From Sphingomonas kyeonggiensis (GTDB lineage: Bacteria > Pseudomonadota > Alphaproteobacteria > Sphingomonadales > Sphingomonadaceae), in contig NZ_JAUSTJ010000001.1 in NCBI RefSeq assembly GCF_030812785.1, positions 1 through 64,000 on the forward strand: a stretch of DNA of 64,000 nt, given 5' to 3'. Made by a program: the position numbers and the translations under genes. Under the pieces are notes generated by a model. It was not told the origin of the DNA. It worked only from the letters and a program-made list of their open reading frames with translations, and ran no database searches. Position 1 is the first letter of the stretch. Every line of letters starts with the position of its first letter. Positions 17,048 to 24,526 of this stretch are shown in pieces.

Positions 17048-19231
17048 ATGCGTCATCTGTTTCTGCTGAGCGCCGCCACGATCGCGCTCGCCCTCCCCGC
17101 CGTCGCCCATGCCGCCGGCCCCGACACCGCCGCCCCCGCCGACACCGCCAAGGCAGCCCCTGCCGATGCGCCCGCCGACGGGCAGAGCACGACCGGCAAC
17201 CATGGCGACGAGATCGTCGTCACCGGCCTGCTCAACCAGAGCGAGAAGGACGTGCTGGCCGGCACCTCGATCGTCTCGGGCGAAGAGCTGACCCGCGACC
17301 TGCGTCCGAGCATCGGCGAGACGCTGGCGCGTCAGCCGGGCGTCTCCGCCACCTCGTTCGGCCCGACCGCCTCGCGCCCGATCCTGCGCGGCTTCCAGGG
17401 CGAGCGCGTCCGCGTGCTGACCGACGGCATCGGATCGATCGACGTGTCGAACACCTCGGTCGACCATGCGGTGGTGATCAACCCGCTGCTCGCGGAGCGC
17501 GTCGAGGTGCTGCGCGGCCCGTCCGCCCTGCTCTACGGCTCCTCGGCGATCGGCGGCGTGGTCAATGTGATCGACACTCGCATCCCGCGCAGCGTGCCGG
17601 AGAATGGCTACCGCTTCGATGCGATCGGCAGCTATGGCTCGGCGGCGAAGGAGCGCTCGGTCGGCGGCGCCGGTGACGTCGCGGTCACCGACAAGCTCGT
17701 GCTCCATGCCGACGGCTCCTACCTCAAGAGCGACGACCTGCATGTCGGCGGCTATGTGCTGACCCCCGAGGCACGCGCCCAGGCGCTGGCCGCAGCCGCC
17801 GGCCCGACCACGCCGGACGATCCCGACTTCGCCGCGACCGCCGCGCTGAAGAACACCCTGCCCAACAGCTTCGCCAAGACCTGGACGGCGGGCGTCGGCG
17901 CGTCGATCATCACCGACACCGGCAGCCTAGGCATCTCGTACAGCCATTATGACAGCTTCTACGGCGTGCCGATCCGCTACGCGCTCGCCTCGGGCGAGGA
18001 GCAGGAGGCGCCGCGGCTGAGCCTGGTCCAGAACCGCTTCGACCTGCGCGGCGAAGTCGATACCGGCGGCGGCTTCCTCAAGCAGATCCGCCTGCGCGCC
18101 GGCTATGCCAATTACCGCCATTTCGAGCTGGAGGAAGACGGCTCGATCGGGACCGCCTTCTACAACAAGGGCATCGAGGGCCGGCTCGAGCTGGTCCAGG
18201 CCAATCGCGGCGGCTGGAGCGGCGCATCGGGCGTGCAGTTCTTCAACCGCGACTTCAACGTGGTCGGCGACGAGGCCTTCCTGCCGAAGAACTCGACTCA
18301 GCAGATCGGCCTCTTCACCCTGCAGCAGTTCGATTTCGGCGCGCTGCGGGCCGAGGGCGGCCTGCGCTACGAGATGACCACCCAGCAGGCCAACCCGATC
18401 GACGGCGACCTGCGCTTCTTCTCGGGCAAGCGCAACTTCAATGCGCTCTCCGGCTCGGCGGGCCTGTCCTATGCGCTGGCCGACGGCGTGCGGATCGGCG
18501 TGAACCTGTCGCGCACCGAGCGCGCGCCTTCGGCCGAGGAGCTGTTCGCCCGCGGCGGCCATGCCGGCACGCAGAGCTGGGAGCTGGGCAGCCCGGACTT
18601 CGGGCTGGAGAAGTCCTGGGGCCTGGAAGGCTCGCTGCACGTCCACAAGGACGGCTTCAGCCTCGACGCATCGGCCTATTACAACTGGTTCTCCAACTAC
18701 ATCTCCGAGAACCAGGTCGATCCGGCGATCTGCCAGGCGGCCGCGGCGCCGAGCGGGCGTGACGTCGACCTGCCCTGCTTCCAGTTCCAGCAGGCGGCGG
18801 CCCGCTATTACGGGTTCGAGGCCGATGCCTCGTTCCGCGTCGCCAAGATCGGCGGCACCGCGATCAACGTCGATGCGCTGGGCGACTATGTCCATGCCAA
18901 CATCGTCGACGAGGGCCCGGTGCCGCGCATCCCGCCGATGCGCGTGCTCGGCGGGATCGAGGCGCAGTCGGACCGGGTGACCGGCCGCGTCGAGGCCGAG
19001 CATGTCTTCGAGCAGGACCGGATCGCCGCGTTCGAGACGCCGACCAGCGACTATACCCTGGTCAACGCCTCGATCGCCTTCCGGCCGATCCCGGGCAACC
19101 AGAAGATCTCGCTGCTGCTCAGCGCCAACAACATCTTCGATGTCGATGCGCGACGCCATTCGAGCTTCCTGAAGGACTTCGCCCCGCTGGCGGGTCGCGA
19201 CCTGCGCGCGACGGTGCGCGTCGGCTTCTAA
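17048..19231 (+). CDS. TonB-dependent outer-membrane receptor, probable zinc receptor (ZnuD-like)
   Basis: The 727-residue protein has a signal peptide (MRHLFLLSAATIALALPAVAHA), a TonB-box-like DEIVVTG segment, and a plug domain (RPILRGFQGERVRVLTDGIG, RVEVLRGPSALLYGSSAIGG). A 22-strand barrel follows, ending in an aromatic residue (VRVGF). The stretch ELFARGGHAGTQSWELGSPD resembles ZnuD-type zinc receptors. The ATG at 17048 is preferred to an upstream in-frame ATG at 17000 because it begins the signal peptide and follows a GGAG. The neighbours DUF2946, MerC and a Fur/Zur regulator, plus the operator, point to zinc uptake. The metal is inferred. Confidence 0.85.
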   Translation: MRHLFLLSAATIALALPAVAHAAGPDTAAPADTAKAAPADAPADGQSTTGNHGDEIVVTGLLNQSEKDVLAGTSIVSGEELTRDLRPSIGETLARQPGVSATSFGPTASRPILRGFQGERVRVLTDGIGSIDVSNTSVDHAVVINPLLAERVEVLRGPSALLYGSSAIGGVVNVIDTRIPRSVPENGYRFDAIGSYGSAAKERSVGGAGDVAVTDKLVLHADGSYLKSDDLHVGGYVLTPEARAQALAAAAGPTTPDDPDFAATAALKNTLPNSFAKTWTAGVGASIITDTGSLGISYSHYDSFYGVPIRYALASGEEQEAPRLSLVQNRFDLRGEVDTGGGFLKQIRLRAGYANYRHFELEEDGSIGTAFYNKGIEGRLELVQANRGGWSGASGVQFFNRDFNVVGDEAFLPKNSTQQIGLFTLQQFDFGALRAEGGLRYEMTTQQANPIDGDLRFFSGKRNFNALSGSAGLSYALADGVRIGVNLSRTERAPSAEELFARGGHAGTQSWELGSPDFGLEKSWGLEGSLHVHKDGFSLDASAYYNWFSNYISENQVDPAICQAAAAPSGRDVDLPCFQFQQAAARYYGFEADASFRVAKIGGTAINVDALGDYVHANIVDEGPVPRIPPMRVLGGIEAQSDRVTGRVEAEHVFEQDRIAAFETPTSDYTLVNASIAFRPIPGNQKISLLLSANNIFDVDARRHSSFLKDFAPLAGRDLRATVRVGF

Positions 19232-19309
19232 GGCCGGGAAGCGGGAGCGGCGGTGCCGGGGAACCGCGCCGCCGCATCCCCTCGACTGCGAGACTATTGG
19301 AGTAAAGAC

Positions 19310-19717
19310 ATGCGCTGCGGACAACCGGCGGCCGAGCCTTCCGCTATCGACTGGGTCGAGCGGATGGCGGTCGGCGCCTCGGTCCTGTGCCTCATCCATT
19401 GCGCCGGCCTGCCGCTGCTGCTGGCGGCATTGCCCGCCTTGTCGCGGCTGGTCGCGCTGCCCGAGACGCTGCATCTGTGGATCCTGGTGCTCGCGGTGCC
19501 CAGCTCGGGGCTCGCCCTGCTGGTCGGGACTTGGCGGCACCGGCTGTGGCAGCCGCTCCTTGCCGGCGGCATCGGCCTGGCCCTGCTCGCGGCGGGAGCG
19601 TTGCTCTTCGCCGAAACGCCGCAGGAAGTGCCGCTGACCATCGCGGGGAGCCTGTTCCTGGTGTTCGGCCATGTCCGCAACTGGCGGCTGCGGCACCGCC
19701 ACCACCGCCATGGCTGA
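19310..19717 (+). CDS. MerC-domain inner-membrane protein
   Basis: The 135-residue protein has four predicted hydrophobic helices and the MerC-type signature CLIHCAGLP (about residues 27-35). Its two cysteines bind mercury in MerC proteins and perhaps other soft or zinc-like metals here. The start at 19310 follows GGAG with seven-base spacing. Its end overlaps the start of the Fur-family gene by eight bases. The His-rich tail (RHRHHRHG) could bind metal. In this operon a role in zinc handling is more likely than mercury resistance, since no merA, merT or merP is present. Confidence 0.8.
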   Translation: MRCGQPAAEPSAIDWVERMAVGASVLCLIHCAGLPLLLAALPALSRLVALPETLHLWILVLAVPSSGLALLVGTWRHRLWQPLLAGGIGLALLAAGALLFAETPQEVPLTIAGSLFLVFGHVRNWRLRHRHHRHG

Positions 19718-20183
19718 GCAGCGGCGCCCCGCCGGGCAGCTGAACGAGGCGATCCTTCGCCTGCTTCAGGATGCCGGGCGGCCGCTCAGGGTGGTCGAGA
19801 TCCGGGCACGGCTCGACAGGGAGGGCGAGATCGCCGCGCCGAGCCTGATCTTCCGCGCCATCCGCCAGCTGGCCGCGCGCCGGGCGATCCACAAGGTCGA
19901 GATCGCCCGCGGCTATGTCGCCGGGGACGGCACGCGCAGCATCGCGCTGCTCTGCCGGAACTGCGGTGAGGTGACGCTGATCGACTGCCCCGCGGCCTTT
20001 GACGCGCTCGATGCGCTGGCCGAGCGGCACGGGCTGAGCCGGCAGAAGCACATGGCGGAAGCGGCGGGCATCTGCGCGCGATGCCGGGAGCAGGTTGACC
20101 ATCGCCCCAAGGTCGTGGCAGGGGGCGAGCGCATCGTTGCTCCACGGCTTGCCGGGCAGGCCGGCAACGACGCAGGAAACTGA
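19710..20183 (+). CDS. Fur-family transcriptional regulator, probable Zur
   Basis: The 157-residue protein has a winged helix (GQLNEAILRLLQDAGRPLRVVEI) and a C-terminal domain with two CxxC pairs (LLCRNCGE near residue 82 and GICARCRE near 130). These form the structural zinc site of the Fur family. Co-location with a TonB receptor and MerC, and an upstream Zur-like box, favour the zinc-specific member Zur. It would repress the operon when zinc is plentiful, hence autoregulation. The ATG at 19710 overlaps merC. The C-terminus carries about 20 extra low-complexity residues. Confidence 0.8.
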   Translation: MAEQRRPAGQLNEAILRLLQDAGRPLRVVEIRARLDREGEIAAPSLIFRAIRQLAARRAIHKVEIARGYVAGDGTRSIALLCRNCGEVTLIDCPAAFDALDALAERHGLSRQKHMAEAAGICARCREQVDHRPKVVAGGERIVAPRLAGQAGNDAGN

Positions 20184-20200
20184 CGAACAATCAGGCTCTT

Positions 20201-20274
20201 GCGGGTATAGCACAATGGTAGTGCAGCAGCCTTCCAAGCTGAATACACGGGTTCGATTCCCGTTACCCGCTCCA
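20201..20274 (+). tRNA. tRNA-Gly (anticodon TCC), with encoded CCA
   Basis: The sequence folds into a cloverleaf. The 7-bp acceptor stem is GCGGGTA/TACCCGC; the D arm is GCAC/GTGC with the GGTA loop; the anticodon loop CTTCCAA has anticodon TCC; the T arm is ACGGG/CCCGT with TTCGATT. The 3' CCA is encoded after the discriminator T. It reads GGA/GGG glycine codons. It lies 17 bp after the Fur-family gene and 14 bp before hemW. Confidence 0.96.
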
Positions 20275-20288
20275 CCTGCTCCAGGCAT

Positions 20289-21419
20289 ATGACCACCGAA
20301 ACCGCTCCACTCGCACTCTATGTGCACTGGCCGTTCTGCGTGTCGAAATGCCCCTATTGCGACTTCAACAGCCATGTCCGCGAGAGCGTCGACCAGGCCG
20401 CGTGGCGCACGGCGATGCTCGCCGACCTGGCGCATGAGGCGGCCGAACTGCCGGGGCGCAGGCTGGGCTCGATCTTCTTCGGCGGCGGCACGCCTTCGCT
20501 GATGCCGCCCGAGACGGTCGCCGCGGTGATCGAGGCGGCGGAGCGGCATTGGGGCTTCGAGCCGGGTATCGAGATCACGCTGGAGGCCAACCCGTCTTCG
20601 GTGGAGGCGGCGCGCTTCGCCGATATCGCCTCGGCCGGGGTGAACCGCGTGTCGCTGGGGCTGCAGGCGCTGGACGACGATGCGCTGCGCTTCCTGGGAC
20701 GGGCGCACGGCGTCGACGAGGGGCTGGCGGCGCTGGACACCGCCCAGCGGGCGTTCGACCGGGTCAGCTTCGACCTGATCTATGCCCGGCCCGACCAGAG
20801 CCTGGCCGACTGGGAGGCGGAGCTCACCCGCGCCCTCTCGTTCGGCACCGAGCATCTCTCGCTCTACCAGCTGACCATCGAGCCAGGCACGCGCTTCGCC
20901 ACTTTGTTCGAGAAGGGCGAGCTCAAGGCCTATGATCCCGACGCGGCCGCCGACCTGTTCGAGGCGACGCGGGCGATTACGCGCGCTGCCGGACTGCCGG
21001 CCTATGAAGTCTCCAACCATGCCCGGCCGGGGGCGGAGAGCCGACACAACCTCACTTACTGGCGCTACAGCGACTATGCGGGCGTCGGCCCGGGCGCGCA
21101 TGGCCGGCGCGGGGGCATGGCCACCGTCCGTCACAAGAAGCCCGAGAACTGGCTGAGCGCGCTGGGCCGCAACGGGCATGGCATGGAGCGCGAGGACCCG
21201 CTCGACCGGCATGACCGCGGTGTCGAGGCGCTGGTGATGGGGCTGCGGCTGGCCGAGGGCGTCGATCTGGCCCGCATCCCCGATGCGCCGCTGGACCTGA
21301 AGGCGCTGGCGCTGCTGGAGACGCAGGGGCTGGTGAGGCGGGCCGGCGCGCGACTGGTCGTGACCGATGCGGGCATGCCGGTGCTCGAGGCGATCCTGCG
21401 CGAGTTGGTGCTGGCCTGA
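20289..21419 (+). CDS. hemW: Radical SAM heme chaperone HemW
   Basis: The 376-residue protein has the [4Fe-4S] radical-SAM motif Cys17-x3-Cys21-x2-Cys24 (CVSKCPYCDFNSH), the FFGGGTPSLM glycine-rich SAM-binding segment and the C-terminal HemN-like domain. The CPYCDF form, with Phe rather than the fourth Cys of HemN, identifies it as HemW. HemW binds heme and delivers it to respiratory enzymes, and is not a coproporphyrinogen oxidase. The start at 20289 begins 14 bp after the tRNA, so it may use a promoter inside or upstream of the tRNA gene. It converges on the lpoA-like gene. Confidence 0.93.
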   Translation: MTTETAPLALYVHWPFCVSKCPYCDFNSHVRESVDQAAWRTAMLADLAHEAAELPGRRLGSIFFGGGTPSLMPPETVAAVIEAAERHWGFEPGIEITLEANPSSVEAARFADIASAGVNRVSLGLQALDDDALRFLGRAHGVDEGLAALDTAQRAFDRVSFDLIYARPDQSLADWEAELTRALSFGTEHLSLYQLTIEPGTRFATLFEKGELKAYDPDAAADLFEATRAITRAAGLPAYEVSNHARPGAESRHNLTYWRYSDYAGVGPGAHGRRGGMATVRHKKPENWLSALGRNGHGMEREDPLDRHDRGVEALVMGLRLAEGVDLARIPDAPLDLKALALLETQGLVRRAGARLVVTDAGMPVLEAILRELVLA

Positions 21420-21605
21420 CGCTTCCTACCGCGCGCGGCGCCGCGGCCTGGCAAAGTACATGAAGTACACGCCCGAAGCGGGTTTTCGCGGCGCCTGGGT
21501 TGAGCAGGGTCCCGCTGGGGGCGCCGGATCGCGTAATGATGTTGCGCGGGGGCGATCCTATTTTTCCTACGGCCATGGGTCAGGACGCACGGCCCCTCTC
21601 CCCGA

Positions 21606-21629
21606 CCCTCTCCCCCGAAGGGGAGAGGG
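21606..21629. terminator. Hairpin between convergent hemW and lpoA-like genes
   Basis: CCCTCTCCCC (21606-21615), loop CGAA, GGGGAGAGGG (21620-21629): a perfect 10-bp stem with a stable tetraloop. It is part of an interspersed CTCTCCCC-type repeat starting near 21593 and related to 49393-49486. It ends ten bases before the lpoA stop. The 21420-21592 segment upstream shows nothing recognisable. Confidence 0.6.
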
Positions 21630-21639
21630 AGAAGAAGTC

Positions 21640-22836
21640 CTAGTTCCCGAAGCCCGTGGGTGCCGGCGAGATCGTCACCGTCGTGCCTGCCTTGACTTCC
21701 TGCACCTCGAGCGCGCGCTCGGCGATGCCGTCGCGGCCGAAGCGGAAGGCGCCGTCCAGGCCGCCGAAGCCGTCCGGCGCGGTCAGGCGGCGTTCGGGGA
21801 AGATGTCGCCCGGGCGCCATTCGCGAGCGATGCGCACGGTGAGCAGCACCGCGTCATAGCCGAGCGTCGAGAGGCGGTACGGGGCCGCGCCGAAGCGGGT
21901 GCGGTACTTGGTGGCATAGGTGCGGTAGTAATTGTCGGGCACGCTGGCGAACCAGGCGCCGCTCAGCACCGCATTGGCGCCGATCGCCGAATCGGTGTTC
22001 CACAGCTCGGTGCCGAGGATGCGCGAGGTCTTGCCGCCGGCCGACTTGCGGATGATCGGCGCCGCGGTGACGCCGCTCGCACCCGAGCCGGCGATCAGGA
22101 TCGCCTGATAGGGGGTGCGCGACAGCTTGGTGATCGCCGTGGTCATCGAGCCGGGGCGGCCGTCATAGCTCTCCATCGCCAGCACCTTGCCGCCCTGGTC
22201 CTCGACCGCGCGCAGGAAGCTGGTCGAGGCGCGCTCGCCATAGACGCCCGAGGTCATCAGGCCGACAAAGTTGGTGACGCCCTGGGCGCGGGCATAATCG
22301 ACCACGCGCTCGATCGACTGGGCCGGCGAATAGCCGAGCAGATAGGTGCCGTTGCCGGCGACCGAGGTGTCGTTCGAGAAGCTCAGCACCGGCACGCGCG
22401 CGGCGCGGGCGATCGGCGCGACCTCGCGCGCTTCCTCGGCGAGGAGCGGGCCGAGGATCAGCTTGTTGCCGTCGGCGATCGCCTGGCGCGCGGCATTGGC
22501 GGCGCCGCCGGCGGTGTCATAGGTGGTGATGCGCAGCACGTCCGACCTGGTGTCGAGGATCGCGAGCTGAGTCGCATTGGCCAGCGACTTGCCGACGCCG
22601 GCATTCGGGCCGGTCATCGGCACGAGCAGGGCGACGCGGTGGCGCTCGACATCCTGGGGCAGGCCCGGGGTGATCGGACGCGTCGAGGGCCGCTCGCGCG
22701 GTACCTCCACGGTCGGCGCAGGACGCGATTCGGGGACGACCCGCGGCCCGCTGGCGCAGGCGGCGAGGAGCGCGGCGAGGCCCAAAGCGGCCCAGCGCAG
22801 GATGCCCCGTTGCGGATTCACGGTCGCGTCTGCCAT
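21640..22836 (-). CDS. LpoA-like penicillin-binding-protein activator lipoprotein
   Basis: The 398-residue protein has a lipoprotein signal (ALGLAALLAACASG, lipid Cys at 27), a Pro-rich linker (about residues 30-60) and a periplasmic-binding-protein fold typical of LpoA/YraM, beginning VALLVPMTGPNAGVG. In enterobacteria LpoA activates the peptidoglycan synthase PBP1A; in alphaproteobacteria the homologues lack the N-terminal TPR part, as here. A strong GGGGAGAG precedes the ATG. Divergence from rsmI with yraN nearby repeats the classic rsmI-lpoA-yraN neighbourhood. Only 12 bp separate its start from the rsmI start. Confidence 0.85.
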   Translation of the reverse strand: MADATVNPQRGILRWAALGLAALLAACASGPRVVPESRPAPTVEVPRERPSTRPITPGLPQDVERHRVALLVPMTGPNAGVGKSLANATQLAILDTRSDVLRITTYDTAGGAANAARQAIADGNKLILGPLLAEEAREVAPIARAARVPVLSFSNDTSVAGNGTYLLGYSPAQSIERVVDYARAQGVTNFVGLMTSGVYGERASTSFLRAVEDQGGKVLAMESYDGRPGSMTTAITKLSRTPYQAILIAGSGASGVTAAPIIRKSAGGKTSRILGTELWNTDSAIGANAVLSGAWFASVPDNYYRTYATKYRTRFGAAPYRLSTLGYDAVLLTVRIAREWRPGDIFPERRLTAPDGFGGLDGAFRFGRDGIAERALEVQEVKAGTTVTISPAPTGFGN

Positions 22837-22848
22837 TTACTCTCCCCG

Positions 22849-23682
22849 ATGGACACTGTTCTCACGCCCGGCCTCTATATCGTCGCCACCCCGATCGGCA
22901 ATCTCGGTGACCTGTCACCGCGCGCCAGCCAGATACTCCTGAACGCCGATCTGGTTGCGGTTGAGGACAGCCGTGTGACAGCCGGGCTGTTTCGCCACCT
23001 CGGCGCCAAGGGGAAGATGCTCCCCTATCACGACCATAATGCCGATGCGGTGCGCCCCGGACTGGTTGCGCGGATGGCGACCGAGGCGATCGCGCTGGTC
23101 TCCGACGCAGGCACGCCGCTGATCTCCGATCCCGGCTTCAAGCTGGTGCGCGACGCACGCGAGGCGGGCCATGCGGTGACGACGATCCCCGGGCCCTGCG
23201 CGGCGATCGCGGCGCTGACGCTGGCCGGGCTGCCGACCGACCGCTTCCTGTTCCTCGGCTTCCTGCCGAGCAAGCAACAGGCGCGGGCCGAATCGATCGC
23301 CGAGATCGCGAGCGTGCGGGCGACCCTGGTGCTGTACGAATCGGGGCCGCGGCTCTCGGCCTGCCTGACCGCGCTGGCCGAGGGGCTGGGCGACCGCGAG
23401 GCGGCGGTGGCGCGCGAGATCAGCAAGAAGTTCGAGGAATGCGTGACCGGCTCGCTGACCCAGCTCGCCGAGCGCTATGCCGAGGCGCCGCCCAAGGGCG
23501 AGATCGTGGTGGTGGTAGCGCCGCCGGGCGCGCCCGCCCCGGCCAGCGAGGAAGATGCCGACGCCGCGCTCGCCGAGGCGCTGACCCGGCTGCCGGCGAG
23601 CAAGGCGGCGGGCGAAGTGGCGAAGAAGCTCGGGCTCGACCGCAAGGCGCTCTATGCGCGGGCGATGGAGATGAAGGGGTAG
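22849..23682 (+). CDS. rsmI: 16S rRNA 2'-O-ribose C1402 methyltransferase
   Basis: RsmI methylates the ribose of C1402 in 16S rRNA. The 277-residue product has the family start (LYIVATPIGNLGDLSPRA), the conserved VAVEDSR and SDAGTPLISDPG motifs and a tetrapyrrole-methylase fold. The C-terminal 40 residues are a small helical domain (LPASKAAGEVAKKLGLDRKALY). The ATG at 22849 begins the homologous region. No Shine-Dalgarno precedes it because the adjacent bases are the reversed binding site of the divergent lpoA gene. It may be translated from a leaderless or very short leader. Confidence 0.95.
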   Translation: MDTVLTPGLYIVATPIGNLGDLSPRASQILLNADLVAVEDSRVTAGLFRHLGAKGKMLPYHDHNADAVRPGLVARMATEAIALVSDAGTPLISDPGFKLVRDAREAGHAVTTIPGPCAAIAALTLAGLPTDRFLFLGFLPSKQQARAESIAEIASVRATLVLYESGPRLSACLTALAEGLGDREAAVAREISKKFEECVTGSLTQLAERYAEAPPKGEIVVVVAPPGAPAPASEEDADAALAEALTRLPASKAAGEVAKKLGLDRKALYARAMEMKG

Positions 23683-23710
23683 CGATTAGGGGAAGCGCAA
23701 GCTTTCCTTC

Positions 23711-23815
23711 GTCACCCCGGCCTTGTGCCGGGGTCCACCGGGAGGCGAGCAATGGACAGGAGCTCGAAGTTCAGTCGGCGCGGCACAGTGGACCCCGGCA
23801 CAAGGCCGGGGTGAC
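23711..23815. repeat. Interspersed inverted-repeat pair, GTCACCCCGGCCTTGTGCC family (copy 1)
   Basis: Two complementary 28-bp arms (23711-23738 and 23788-23815) are separated by about 49 bp. Each arm also contains its own short palindrome around CCCCGGC/GCCGGGG. A second copy at 29255-29360 shares the arms and the adjacent ACCGGGAGGCGAG. The copy lies after rsmI and before a convergent small gene. Confidence 0.8.
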
Positions 23816-23844
23816 GGCTTTGGGACACCGTATCGCTGAAGCCC

Positions 23845-24024
23845 TCAGGCGTATTCCTGCTCGAGCAGGCGCATCTCGTCGGCGCCGGTCAGTTCGGCCA
23901 AGCGCTTGAGATAGGTTTCGGCCAACTGGCGCCGGCGGAGCGCGGCGGCTTCCGTCATGGCGCGTTTGGCAGCTGCAAGTTCCTGAGCGGCGCGACGCCG
24001 ATAATAGCGTTCGTTCGATTCCAT
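23845..24024 (-). CDS. Small hypothetical coiled-coil-like protein
   Basis: The 59-residue product, starting MESNERYYRRRAAQEL, is strongly charged and almost all predicted helix with heptad-like spacing (AAALRRRQLAETYLKRLAEL). The ATG at 24024 follows a GGGGGG run. The frame is open upstream to 24093, but those residues look non-coding. I do not recognise a family, though similar short Arg/Ala-rich proteins are common in sphingomonads. It diverges from yraN. Confidence 0.6.
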   Translation of the reverse strand: MESNERYYRRRAAQELAAAKRAMTEAAALRRRQLAETYLKRLAELTGADEMRLLEQEYA

Positions 24025-24095
24025 TGGATGCAGACCCCCCGGAAGCACCGATGAACCCGGTTCGGTGCGACTCGGTCTGGCGATGGTAACCAAAG

Positions 24096-24104
24096 TTATC
24101 CACA
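24096..24104 (+). promoter_or_regulatory. Single consensus DnaA box
   Basis: TTATCCACA matches the DnaA 9-mer consensus exactly. It lies in the 90-bp gap between the divergent 59-aa gene and yraN. A lone box does not make an origin; it could be a DnaA-responsive regulatory site or chance. Confidence 0.35.
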
Positions 24105-24114
24105 GGTGCGAGTC

Positions 24115-24482
24115 GTGAGGGGTAAGAGACCAACGGATCGCCGCGCTGCAGAAACGCGTGGCCGCGAAGGCGAGCGCCGGGCGGCGTGGTGGCTGTGCTC
24201 AAGGGCTGGAAAATCCTCGATTCCCGGGTCCGCACGCCCGCCGGCGAAGTCGATCTGGTTGTGCGCCGCGGCAACCTGATCGCGTTCGTCGAGGTCAAGA
24301 CCCGCGCCACTGCCGCCGATCTCGACCATGCGATCGACGAATATCGCCTCGCCCGCGTTGCCGCCGCGGCGGAATATCTGATGCCGCGCTATGCCGGGCC
24401 GGGCGACGATATCCGGGTGGACGTAATCCTCATTGCCCCCCGCACCCTGCCTCGCCATATCGAGAACGCCTGGATGGGGTGA
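24115..24482 (+). pseudogene. yraN: YraN family (UPF0102) nuclease-fold protein, interrupted by a -1 frameshift
   Basis: The C-terminal part (from about 24198) reads LKGWKILDSRVRTPAGEVDL and LIAFVEVKTRA, the core of the YraN restriction-endonuclease-like fold with the catalytic-type E-V-D and E-V-K residues. The family N-terminus is present only in another frame, from GTG 24115: RRAAETRGREGERRAAWWL. Joining the two requires one extra base near 24196. The joined length would be 122 residues, the normal family size. The downstream frame alone could start at GTG 24186 but would lack the first helix. The gene sits between rsmI and gshB as in relatives. The lesion is either true decay or a sequencing error. 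Confidence 0.8.
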
Positions 24483-24526
24483 CTTATACGGATAAGTCAC
24501 CTACAGCGTTTCCCGAAGGAGGCCGA

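Noticed and set aside
19310..19717. Mercury-resistance operon
   Set aside because: Only the MerC-like gene is present; merA, merT, merP and merR are absent and the context is that of zinc handling.
21367..22848. Apparent long N-terminal extension of rsmI
   Set aside because: This part is antisense to the lpoA-like gene. RsmI homology begins at 22849.
24096..24104. Replication origin
   Set aside because: Only one DnaA box is present, with no cluster, AT-rich unwinding region or dnaA/hemE-type neighbours.
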